A DNA stretch of 5,485 bases from Ignavibacteriaceae bacterium (GTDB lineage Bacteria; Bacteroidota; Ignavibacteria; Ignavibacteriales; Ignavibacteriaceae). The position numbers and the translations under genes were made by a program. Position 1 is the first letter of the stretch. Every line of letters begins with the position of its first letter. Below the pieces are notes generated by a model. The model saw only the letters and a program-made list of their open reading frames with translations, did not search any database and had not been told where the DNA came from. The stretch covers positions 1 to 5,485 of the forward strand of contig JALONF010000150.1 in the NCBI GenBank assembly GCA_025455085.1, given 5' to 3'. Positions 1-5,485 of this stretch are shown in pieces.

Positions 1-1071
1 GCTTACTCCTAAACCTGATGCAAGTGAATGAAAAGTAACAGCGGTTGGAGTATTATCCAGGAAGCTGCTTAACAATCCAGTGTAATAATAGAAACTAGTT
101 GGTGAGGATACACCAAGTGTCTTGGCATTCCATTCTAAATATAAAAGGCAGGGCACCATGGTTACAAAAATTCCCAGGAATAAATAAGCAACTTCCTGAA
201 TTGGCTGCCAAGTGAAATTATTTGATGTCCTTAAAAGTTTTGGTGTTACAAGCATGGACAAATATGCTGCTAAAAGTATAACAGCTTCACGAATAAACTT
301 AAAGTAATGATTCGAATGGATTATAGAAAGATACTGTTCATTAAGGAATGCAACTGCTAGTATGACTATTAGCAGAAATATAAAATTTCTTTTTCCTTCA
401 AGCTTTAACGAACGAACGGAAGCTTTATCAATTTTAATAGAAGAGATGTCCTCTTTTTTATAATAGTATGTATCGACTAAAAAATATATTATCAGTAAAA
501 AAATATTCACAAAAAGCCATTCAGGAAATAATTTGAAAAACCATTCAAACGGTGCACCTCTTAAATACATCATAAACAATGGTGGATCCCCTAAAGGTGT
601 TAACAGGCCTCCACAGTTTGCAACAATACCGATAAAATACAAAATAGTATGGACCTTGAATTTTCTTTGTCTATTAGTTTGAATTACAGGTCGGATTAAA
701 AGCATAGCCGCACCGGTGGTACCAACAAATGATGCAAGCAAAGCGCCTGCTGATAAGAATAAAGTGTTTATTGCTGGTTTAGCCTCTATATCGCCTGAAA
801 GAAAAATACCTCCGGTTATAGTAAAAAGTGAACCGAGAAGGATAATAAAAGGAATGTAATCGAAAACGATTGTATGAATTAGTTTATCAGTCAAACCAGC
901 TGAAAGAAGATAAATTACAACAGGTATGCTCAGTATTACTGCAATAATTAATTTGTTTTTATTCTTTTCCCAGAAATGATTCCAAAAGAGAGGGAACATC
1001 GCAATTGCAAGCAGCATTAAAATGAATGGTAATAATGCAATTAGAGGAATCTCAGTTAATGGTGAATGCAT
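1..1071 (-). CDS. NhaD/ArsB-like sodium:proton antiporter, 'putative citrate transport' family (partial, C-terminus missing)
   Basis: I translated this gene by hand from the ATG at 1071 to the window edge: 357 residues with no stop. It is a polytopic inner-membrane protein of the ion-transporter superfamily, in the group usually annotated as sodium:proton antiporter or CitMHS_2-type putative citrate transporter. Seen directly: hydrophobic helices from about residue 8, a TTGAAMLLIRP stretch at 118-128, the signature NCGGLLTPLGDPP at 152-164, a charged cytoplasmic loop around 200-228, and LDNTPT at 338-343, which resembles the second half-repeat LDN(A)PT motif of these carriers. Relatives usually run to a little over 400 residues, so roughly the last 70-110 are missing. 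An AAAGGA site (minus strand, 1086-1081) lies 9 nt before the ATG and supports this start. The gene follows kup by 97 bp. Na+/H+ exchange is inferred from the family; the true ion or anion substrate cannot be read from sequence. Confidence 0.85.
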   Translation of the reverse strand, partial: MHSPLTEIPLIALLPFILMLLAIAMFPLFWNHFWEKNKNKLIIAVILSIPVVIYLLSAGLTDKLIHTIVFDYIPFIILLGSLFTITGGIFLSGDIEAKPAINTLFLSAGALLASFVGTTGAAMLLIRPVIQTNRQRKFKVHTILYFIGIVANCGGLLTPLGDPPLFMMYLRGAPFEWFFKLFPEWLFVNIFLLIIYFLVDTYYYKKEDISSIKIDKASVRSLKLEGKRNFIFLLIVILAVAFLNEQYLSIIHSNHYFKFIREAVILLAAYLSMLVTPKLLRTSNNFTWQPIQEVAYLFLGIFVTMVPCLLYLEWNAKTLGVSSPTSFYYYTGLLSSFLDNTPTAVTFHSLASGLGVS

Positions 1072-1098
1072 AGATGTTTATCCTTTAAAAAAGACTTG

Positions 1099-1136
1099 AA
1101 AAAAAAATGAGCAAGTAATAACAATATTAATATTGC
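1099..1136 (-). terminator. Possible weak intrinsic terminator after kup
   Basis: On the minus strand, GCAA at 1136-1133 can pair with TTGC at 1114-1111, and TAATA can pair with TATTA inside it around a TTGT loop, leaving a small internal loop. The run of nine T residues at 1107-1099 follows after TCA. The position, just downstream of the kup stop codon and before the next gene, fits a terminator. The stem has only two G-C pairs, so termination would be weak at best. The same segment holds the perfect palindrome CAATATTAATATTG (1122-1135), which could instead be a protein-binding site. Confidence 0.3.
1122..1135. repeat. 14-bp perfect palindrome in the kup/antiporter gap
   Basis: CAATATTAATATTG reads identically on both strands. 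It lies in the 97-bp gap between kup and the downstream antiporter gene, 51 bp before the antiporter start codon. It could be an operator or part of the terminator-like hairpin described for 1099-1136. In such AT-rich DNA it could also be chance. Confidence 0.3.
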
Positions 1137-1168
1137 CTGGAAAAATATATCTATAAATTATCACAAAT

Positions 1169-2989
1169 CTATAATTCGTGCCTTGTAACTACTCCGTGAA
1201 GTTTGTTATATGGGAGATTATAAAAACTGGCAAACGATGGAGTGATCTTCTTTATTAAAGCGTACATCTTGTAAAAGAGCTTTCCGGTTTTGATGTCATC
1301 AACTCCATAAAAAATAACTTTCTCTGAAATACCTTGCAGCTTAAAAAGTTTAAGCAAATCCGGAACTTCCAGATATCCAACGGTTACAGATAAACCATAC
1401 AAGCCCTTTGTGTACTCTTTTAATTCTGAAAAATTTATTCCATATGGAACATCGGCTGTTTCAACAGCAAAGAGAATATTTTTTTCATATATAATTCCAC
1501 TCCTTAGTGTGCAATGAACAACATAAGGTGGAACTTTGTCAAGAATTCTTGCAAAGTAAACTGCTTCACCTTTTAATGTTGGCTCAGTGGAATATAGCTG
1601 CTCGAAGCTGGTAATAAAAATATCAAGATCCAGCGAGCGAAATTTTTTTCTTAATCGATTCGAGCCTTGAATCCATATCTGGATAAGTATTGTTATCAAA
1701 GCTGCAATTATTAGAGACCAGTAACCACCTGCTGGTATTTTTGTGAATACAGAAGCTAGATAAATGAGATCAAAAGCTAAAACAAATATTGAAAGGAATA
1801 ATTTCAGTTTTGATTTCTTATTCCAGAATATCCAAACCATAAATATTGCGCTGATAGTCATAGTTGCAGTTACAGCTAAACCATAAGCTGCAGATAAGTT
1901 TTCAGAAGATTCGAAAATGAGGATCATTAATAAAACTGCAAACAACAACATCCAATTTACTGAGCCGATGTAGATTTGAGTTCTCAGCTTACTGGATGTG
2001 TATTTAATTTTCATCAGAGGAAAGATTCTAAGATTTATTCCCTGAAATACCAGGGACATAACTGCACTTATCATCGCCTGAGATGCAATGATTGTTGCAA
2101 GCAATGCCAGAATTAAGAATGGCACATAAAGTACTGGCGATAAATTTCTAATCGAAGAAAATAATACTTGAAAAACAGAACCGGCGTTCAGAAGATATGC
2201 ACCCTGACCAAAATAATTAACAAATAGTGCAACAAACACAAATATCCAGGCAACTTTAATTGATTTACCTCCGAGGTGACCCATATCAGCATAAAGTGCT
2301 TCACCACCTGTTGCACATAAAATTACATCACTTAAAATCACAAAAGAGACAAATCCATTACTGAGTAAAATATTAATACCATATAAAGGATTGATTGCCT
2401 TAAGAATGAATGGATTATCCAAAATATAATGGGCACCCGAAATGAAGAGGCAAATGAACCAAATTAACATGATCGGTCCGAATGATTTGGCTATCTTGTC
2501 AACTCCCTTTGCTTGCATGAGAAATAGAATGATTGTTATTAAACAGGTTATCAGCACAACAACAAGAGTAGTTACTTCTCCAAATTTCGGAATTAATTCT
2601 AATCCTTCTACAGCAGAAAGAATACTTATTGCCGGTGTTATAATCCCATCTCCAATAAGTAATGAAATTCCAATATAAGCAAGCGCCGATGCAAAGCTTA
2701 ATCTTTTTCCTTTTTTGAGAGTGCTTATTAACGCTTCTTTAAGAACAATAATGCCTCCCTCCCCTTTTATACTAAGTGACATTCCGAGCCAGGCATACTG
2801 TATTGTTACGATAATAATTAGCGTCCAGAAAATGAGTGATAATACTCCAATAATATTTTCCTGTGTGGGTGGAATAAGAAAGAAAATTATGGTGAGAGTA
2901 TAAATCGGACTTGTACCAATGTCACCAAACACGATCCCCATCGCCCTCACAACCTCATTTGCAGAGGTTACAAATTTATTTTTACTCAT
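1169..2989 (-). CDS. kup: Kup/HAK/KT-family low-affinity K+ transporter
   Basis: This gene encodes K+ uptake at the inner membrane, probably as K+/H+ symport as in E. coli Kup. From ATG 2989 it encodes 606 residues, close to the 622 of E. coli Kup. The family signature GIVFGDIGTSPIYT is at 18-31, GDGIITPAISILSAVEGL at 113-130 and GGEALYADMGH at 228-238. D23, E128 and E230 align with acidic residues I recall as important in E. coli Kup (D23, E116, E229). About twelve membrane helices run to about 440, then a soluble C-terminal domain of about 165 residues ends in FYNLPYNKLHGVVTRHEL, a normal Kup-type end. That domain lacks the HNLKHN-like motif of E. coli Kup and has HCTLRSGI at 492-499. An in-frame TTG at 2995 would add two residues, but ATG 2989 is preferred. 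Neither start has a clear Shine-Dalgarno site. The gene lies 43 bp after the NSS transporter gene, so cotranscription is plausible. Confidence 0.96.
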   Translation of the reverse strand: MSKNKFVTSANEVVRAMGIVFGDIGTSPIYTLTIIFFLIPPTQENIIGVLSLIFWTLIIIVTIQYAWLGMSLSIKGEGGIIVLKEALISTLKKGKRLSFASALAYIGISLLIGDGIITPAISILSAVEGLELIPKFGEVTTLVVVLITCLITIILFLMQAKGVDKIAKSFGPIMLIWFICLFISGAHYILDNPFILKAINPLYGINILLSNGFVSFVILSDVILCATGGEALYADMGHLGGKSIKVAWIFVFVALFVNYFGQGAYLLNAGSVFQVLFSSIRNLSPVLYVPFLILALLATIIASQAMISAVMSLVFQGINLRIFPLMKIKYTSSKLRTQIYIGSVNWMLLFAVLLMILIFESSENLSAAYGLAVTATMTISAIFMVWIFWNKKSKLKLFLSIFVLAFDLIYLASVFTKIPAGGYWSLIIAALITILIQIWIQGSNRLRKKFRSLDLDIFITSFEQLYSTEPTLKGEAVYFARILDKVPPYVVHCTLRSGIIYEKNILFAVETADVPYGINFSELKEYTKGLYGLSVTVGYLEVPDLLKLFKLQGISEKVIFYGVDDIKTGKLFYKMYALIKKITPSFASFYNLPYNKLHGVVTRHEL

Positions 2990-3006
2990 TGTCAAAAAGT
3001 TTTAGT

Positions 3007-3033
3007 ATAAATCAAAATTGAACATTGATTTAT
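3007..3033 (-). repeat. Inverted repeat in the NSS transporter/kup gap
   Basis: Two perfect 9-bp arms, ATAAATCAA (3007-3015) and TTGATTTAT (3025-3033), flank a 9-nt spacer. The repeat begins within the TGA stop codon of the NSS transporter gene and ends 17 bp before the kup ATG. In RNA it would form an AT-rich hairpin with a single G-C pair and no directly following T-run, so it is not a convincing terminator. It could act in mRNA processing, in translational coupling, or as an operator for kup. Confidence 0.35.
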
Positions 3034-4598
3034 CATCGATTTACCTGGGCTTTCTTGATCCAGGCTCTTTTGATCATAAATAAAATTAGTATCGTGATAA
3101 CTATCATAAGAGCACGGGCACCCCAGATGTAAGGAACTTTGTCTGATTCAACATTAGATAATAGAAGGATAGGAATTGCATCCTGCACTAACCACCATAA
3201 CATAATGCATAAAAGAATAACCGGTGTTACATATTTCATTATAAAAAAGAAAATCTTTGGTATCCTAAAATCGCCGCCTTCATTCATTTCATCCCAGGCT
3301 TTTTTAGATCCAAATACCCACATGAAAAGAATTGTTTCAATTAAAGCAAAGACAACCAATCCGAAAGTGCCTGCCCAATAATCCATTTCATCCAGAAAAC
3401 CTTTATCCAAAAAGAATATTACAAACTGAATTGAAACAAGTACGATGCCTGCAAGAATGATTGTAGCCTTTTTTCTTGAATATCCAAATTCATCTTCCAG
3501 GAATGCAATGAAGGGTTGTCCCATAGCGACAGAAGAAGTAATTCCAGCAAGAAAGAGAAGCAGAAACCAAAGTGTTCCGAAAACAAAACCAAGTGGTATC
3601 TTTTCAAATATCAGAGGCATTGAAACGAATCCTAAATCAAACGCACCTGCCGAAGCAATTTGTGTTGTAAGTGTTACTCCAAAAAATGCAGCCGCAGCAG
3701 GAATGGCAATTGAACCACCAAGACCTACTTCAGCAGCTTCATTTACCATCGCTGTTGAAAGTCCTGAAGCGACTATATCATCTTTTGGTTTTAAATAACT
3801 TGCATAAACATGAATTGCACCCATCCCGAGAGAGAGTGTAAAAAATATTTGTCCTGCTGCAGCTAACCAAATCCTCGGTTGATTGATGTGATCGAAATTA
3901 AAATTCCAAATAAAACTAAATCCATTTGCTACGCTGTTCTCAGGGATAGCCGGATTAGGAGTGCCTAAAAAAATTACTCTCACAGCCAGGATAATTCCAA
4001 AAATAAATAACAACGGCATCGCAATGTATGCGAGCCTTTCAATCCCTTTAGATATACCTCGATAAAGAATCCAAAAGTTTAAGATGAAAGTTATCAGCAT
4101 AAAAATATAGGCTGGCCAAAGTGAAGAGAAAAAATCACCGGTTTGTTTCCCCTGAAAACTGTAGAGAAACTCTCTCATAGAGTTGTGGCTGTCCAGTCCA
4201 AAATATGTCTGATTGATTGAGAAGAAACTGAAAGCCAAAGTCCACGATTCGATGTAGGTGTAGTAAATCAGAATTGTCATAGAAATAACTAATCCCAGTG
4301 CACCTAAATATTTTGCAGTGGGATTTTTCCACAAAAGATTGAACATGCCAGGTGTGCTTCCGTGATTATACTTTCCACCAAACCTTCCGATTCCCCACTC
4401 AATCCACATCAGTGGTATTCCGAGAAGTAAGAAGAAAATGAAATAAGGAATCATGAACGATCCGCCGCCATTCTCAGCAGCTTGCACTGGAAATCTCAAA
4501 AAGTTTCCTAGACCGACTGCATTTCCTGCAACAGCCAGGATTAAACCTAAACGGCTTCCCCACCGTTCACGTTTTGGGAGAGAGTTATTGTTGCTCAT
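3033..4598 (-). CDS. LeuT-like Na+-dependent amino acid transporter (NSS/SNF family), large subunit
   Basis: A 521-residue, twelve-helix Na+-coupled symporter of the neurotransmitter:sodium symporter family, very close in length and sequence to Aquifex LeuT as I remember it. TM1 carries GNAVGLGNFLRFP (25-37), TM6 GQIFFTLSLGMG (249-260) and TM8 AGITSSVAMGQP (351-362). By alignment from memory, Na1 ligands (A27, N32, T254, N286) and Na2 ligands (G25, V28, A351, T354, S355) are all kept. So are the outer gate pair R35/D406, the inner pair R10/D369, and E290, the acid that replaces chloride in chloride-independent members. Pocket residues Y113, F253 and S256 are kept. LeuT V104, F259 and I359 become I109, M259 and M359, so the substrate may differ from leucine; a neutral amino acid is the safe inference. 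The ATG has GGAG 5 nt upstream. The small subunit gene ends 34 bp upstream. Confidence 0.96.
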   Translation of the reverse strand: MSNNNSLPKRERWGSRLGLILAVAGNAVGLGNFLRFPVQAAENGGGSFMIPYFIFFLLLGIPLMWIEWGIGRFGGKYNHGSTPGMFNLLWKNPTAKYLGALGLVISMTILIYYTYIESWTLAFSFFSINQTYFGLDSHNSMREFLYSFQGKQTGDFFSSLWPAYIFMLITFILNFWILYRGISKGIERLAYIAMPLLFIFGIILAVRVIFLGTPNPAIPENSVANGFSFIWNFNFDHINQPRIWLAAAGQIFFTLSLGMGAIHVYASYLKPKDDIVASGLSTAMVNEAAEVGLGGSIAIPAAAAFFGVTLTTQIASAGAFDLGFVSMPLIFEKIPLGFVFGTLWFLLLFLAGITSSVAMGQPFIAFLEDEFGYSRKKATIILAGIVLVSIQFVIFFLDKGFLDEMDYWAGTFGLVVFALIETILFMWVFGSKKAWDEMNEGGDFRIPKIFFFIMKYVTPVILLCIMLWWLVQDAIPILLLSNVESDKVPYIWGARALMIVITILILFMIKRAWIKKAQVNR

Positions 4599-4603
4599 CC
4601 AGA

Positions 4604-4607
4604 CTCC
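4604..4607 (-). promoter_or_regulatory. Ribosome binding site of the NSS transporter gene
   Basis: GGAG on the minus strand lies 5 nt before the ATG at 4598. It supports this start and shows that the large subunit has its own ribosome binding site in the 34-bp gap after the small subunit gene. Confidence 0.6.
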
Positions 4608-4632
4608 AATTTTTAATTTGTTGGGTGTTTAT

Positions 4633-4755
4633 TCAACCAAAAATATAGGAGTAAATCAAATAACCAAAAATACCTAACATACCAAGCACTACCTGGGCTA
4701 TGAAGAAATAAAATAAGAACTTAGTTACTTTGTCCTGCTTCTGTACTGAATCCAT
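4633..4755 (-). CDS. MetS-like small subunit of the NSS amino acid transporter (40 aa)
   Basis: A 40-residue reading frame found by hand, from ATG 4755 to TGA 4633. The protein starts with a charged cytoplasmic-type stretch, MDSVQKQDKVTK, followed by one strongly hydrophobic helix rich in aromatic residues and glycine (about 13-39), ending in SYIFG. The size, single helix and position directly before an NSS transporter gene match the MetS-type small subunits known from the corynebacterial methionine/alanine importer MetPS, where the small protein is needed for transport. A good Shine-Dalgarno site, GAAAGGA (4770-4764), lies 8 nt before the ATG. The order small then large, with a 34-bp gap, implies cotranscription and a membrane complex. 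The family assignment rests on architecture and context, not on a catalytic motif. It could alternatively be an unrelated one-helix membrane peptide, but a chance frame with this start signal and helix is unlikely. Its length puts it below common gene-calling limits. Confidence 0.8.
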   Translation of the reverse strand: MDSVQKQDKVTKFLFYFFIAQVVLGMLGIFGYLIYSYIFG

Positions 4756-4766
4756 AATAATTTTCC

Positions 4767-4781
4767 TTTCAAACTTTGAAA
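4767..4781. promoter_or_regulatory. Perfect dyad TTTCAAACTTTGAAA before the small subunit gene (possible operator)
   Basis: Seven-bp arms flank one central base, and the dyad abuts and partly overlaps the Shine-Dalgarno site of the 40-aa subunit gene. A third TTTGAAA copy lies at 4812-4818. The loop is too short for a full RNA hairpin, so a DNA-binding site is more natural, and a repressor bound here would cover the leader of the transporter pair. Function is inferred only from symmetry and position. Confidence 0.35.
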
Positions 4782-4795
4782 TATTAATAAATTGT

Positions 4796-4801
4796 ATTAT
4801 A
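4796..4801 (-). promoter_or_regulatory. Possible -10 box upstream of the NSS transporter pair
   Basis: The minus strand reads TATAAT here, 40 bp before the small subunit ATG, in the 66-bp gap after the hypothetical gene. No good -35 hexamer is visible at 16-18 bp spacing. In AT-rich DNA such a hexamer is often chance, so this is only a candidate. Confidence 0.2.
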
Positions 4802-4821
4802 AATCGAGATATTTGAAAGGA

Positions 4822-5184
4822 TTATGTACTGGTTGTTAGCTCCGCAATTAGAAAAGATGAATAACGTTGATTTACTTCAGAAATTGCTTGGGAGATAATG
4901 ATTAAAATCTTTGATCGGTTTACTAACTTTTTTATACCATATTCGTAAGAAAAAATATTTCCTGAAATAGATTCAGTTAACAATCTGCTATTAGCTTTTG
5001 TGGTTGTGGTTTCAGTAAAATTATTGACAGCTTGAATGTTTAATAGAGGATTATTCTCTCCGCCTGTGCCTGGAGATGAAATATCTGAAGAGTAATTCAG
5101 TACACTAATAAGCAGTATTATTAAAAGTAAAAGAACTTTTAGCCCTTTATTAAATATGTTTTCTTCAAATAAAATATAATTCAC
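4822..5184 (-). CDS. Hypothetical small membrane-anchored or secreted protein (120 aa)
   Basis: I do not recognise this protein. The frame runs from GTG 5184 to TAA 4822; an in-frame TAA lies 15 bp upstream of the GTG with no ATG between, so GTG is the only ordinary start for the full frame. There is no Shine-Dalgarno site. Residues about 16-30 (KVLLLLIILLISVLN) form a strong hydrophobic segment after a short lysine-containing N-terminus, consistent with an uncleaved anchor or signal peptide. A small-residue linker (SSPGTGG, about 36-42), a threonine-rich patch (TETTTTKAN, about 57-65) and a mixed polar/hydrophobic region follow. Only one cysteine-free domain-like region is visible, with no metal-binding or catalytic motif. 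It lies 73 bp after the NhaC-type gene and 66 bp before the small subunit gene, on the same strand. It may be a real lineage-specific gene or a non-coding open frame. Confidence 0.45.
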   Translation of the reverse strand: MNYILFEENIFNKGLKVLLLLIILLISVLNYSSDISSPGTGGENNPLLNIQAVNNFTETTTTKANSRLLTESISGNIFSYEYGIKKLVNRSKILIIISQAISEVNQRYSSFLIAELTTST

Positions 5185-5228
5185 GGAGATATAATTATCT
5201 TAATTTCTACTTAAAAACAACTGCTGAA

Positions 5229-5241
5229 TTGAAACTTTCAA
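5229..5241. repeat. Dyad TTGAAACTTTCAA after the NhaC-type gene
   Basis: A perfect dyad with 6-bp arms around one base lies in the 73-bp gap between the NhaC-type antiporter gene and the hypothetical gene. It shares the central AAACTTT with the dyad at 4767-4781, with the flanking G and C swapped. Its role is unknown; the loop is short and no strong T-run follows directly, so it is a poor terminator. Confidence 0.25.
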
Positions 5242-5257
5242 GATTATTCTCTGCTAA

Positions 5258-5485
5258 TTATAATGAACCAATAAACCAAAAAAGCAGCGCGGATGCAATT
5301 GCAATACTAACTGCGTAAGGAAGTTGAGTTCTTACATGGTCAATATGATCACATGCAGAAGCCATTGAGGAAACAATTGTAGTATCAGAAATTGGTGAGC
5401 AATGATCGCCAAAAACACTTCCACTCAGAACGGCGGCTATCGAAAGTGAGAGAGATGCATCAGCATAGACTGCAGTCGGTACAGC
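5258..5485 (-). CDS. NhaC-type Na+/H+ antiporter (partial, C-terminal 75 aa)
   Basis: Translated by hand from the window edge to TAA at 5258: 75 residues in one open frame, with the N-terminal part outside the window. The segment AVLSGSVFGDHCSPISDTT (18-36) is the conserved signature of the NhaC/COG1757 antiporters, followed by SSMASACDHIDHVRTQLPYA (39-58) and a last membrane helix ending in FWFIGSL. The aspartate/histidine-rich DHCSPISD element is the part most typical of the family. The expected role is exchange of internal Na+ for external H+ at the inner membrane; some relatives (MleN type) instead couple this to organic acid exchange, which cannot be excluded from this fragment. The C-terminal end looks normal and complete. 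It is the most upstream gene of the visible minus-strand series. Confidence 0.9.
   Translation of the reverse strand, partial: AVPTAVYADASLSLSIAAVLSGSVFGDHCSPISDTTIVSSMASACDHIDHVRTQLPYAVSIAIASALLFWFIGSL

Noticed and set aside
2442..2903. Two plus-strand open frames of 78 and 62 aa
   Set aside because: Both are antisense to the conserved N-terminal half of kup, including its GDG and GEGG motifs, and neither has a convincing start signal or known fold.
2990..2995. TTGACA on the minus strand just before the kup ATG, like a -35 promoter box
   Set aside because: A promoter using it would start transcription inside the kup coding sequence. It more likely reflects the TTG-ACA codons just ahead of the ATG.
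2990..2995. TTG 2995 as the kup start codon
   Set aside because: It adds only two residues before an ATG. Starting at ATG 2989 places the conserved GDIGTSP aspartate at position 23, as in E. coli Kup, and neither start has a better ribosome site.
3445..3798. 117-aa open frame on the plus strand
   Set aside because: It lies wholly antisense to the LeuT-like gene, whose protein is conserved through this region. The antisense translation shows no recognisable domain.
4453..4677. 74-aa plus-strand open frame crossing the start of the LeuT-like gene
   Set aside because: It is antisense to the conserved TM1 region and to the end of the 40-aa subunit gene, and its translation is low-complexity and basic without known motifs.
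5201..5257. Terminator after the NhaC-type gene
   Set aside because: The only dyad has a one-base centre giving at best a 4-bp stem, and the T-run further downstream is only five long and separated from it.
1..5485. CRISPR array, insertion sequence, tRNA or rRNA
   Set aside because: No regularly spaced direct repeats, transposase-like frame, terminal inverted repeats or structured RNA signature was seen on either strand.

Overview
The window is AT-rich and densely coded. Every gene I can support lies on the minus strand, so transcription runs from high to low coordinates. Short intergenic gaps, several AGGA-type or absent Shine-Dalgarno sites, and a LeuT-class transporter paired with a tiny partner protein suggest an AT-rich bacterium, possibly of the Bacteroidota/Ignavibacteriota group. 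That taxonomic call is a low-confidence impression, as no rRNA or other marker gene is present.

Layout in the direction of transcription: (1) 5485-5258, the C-terminal 75 residues of an NhaC-type Na+/H+ antiporter, cut by the window edge; (2) 5184-4822, a 120-residue unrecognised protein with one N-terminal hydrophobic segment and a GTG start; (3) 4755-4633, a 40-residue single-helix protein resembling the MetS-type small subunits of NSS transporters; (4) 4598-3033, a full-length LeuT-like Na+-dependent amino acid transporter of the NSS/SNF family; (5) 2989-1169, a full-length Kup-type K+ transporter; (6) 1071-1, the first 357 residues of a 'putative citrate transport'/NhaD-like sodium:proton antiporter, cut at the other edge.

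The gene content reads as a cation-transport cluster. Two Na+/H+ antiporters would export Na+, the NSS transporter would spend the Na+ gradient on amino acid uptake, and Kup would import K+. Genes 3 and 4 are 34 bp apart and almost certainly form one two-component transporter. Whether all six share a transcript is unclear. A weak hairpin followed by nine T residues lies between kup and the last antiporter gene, and a dyad plus a TATAAT box lies before the small subunit gene.

There is no mobile element, CRISPR array, tRNA or rRNA, and no gene-free stretch longer than about 100 bp. I found no wholly new system. The points most worth a second look are the tiny NSS subunit beside a LeuT-class carrier, the predicted substrate-pocket substitutions in that carrier, the related AAACTTT-centred dyads in two intergenic gaps, and the unknown 120-residue protein.
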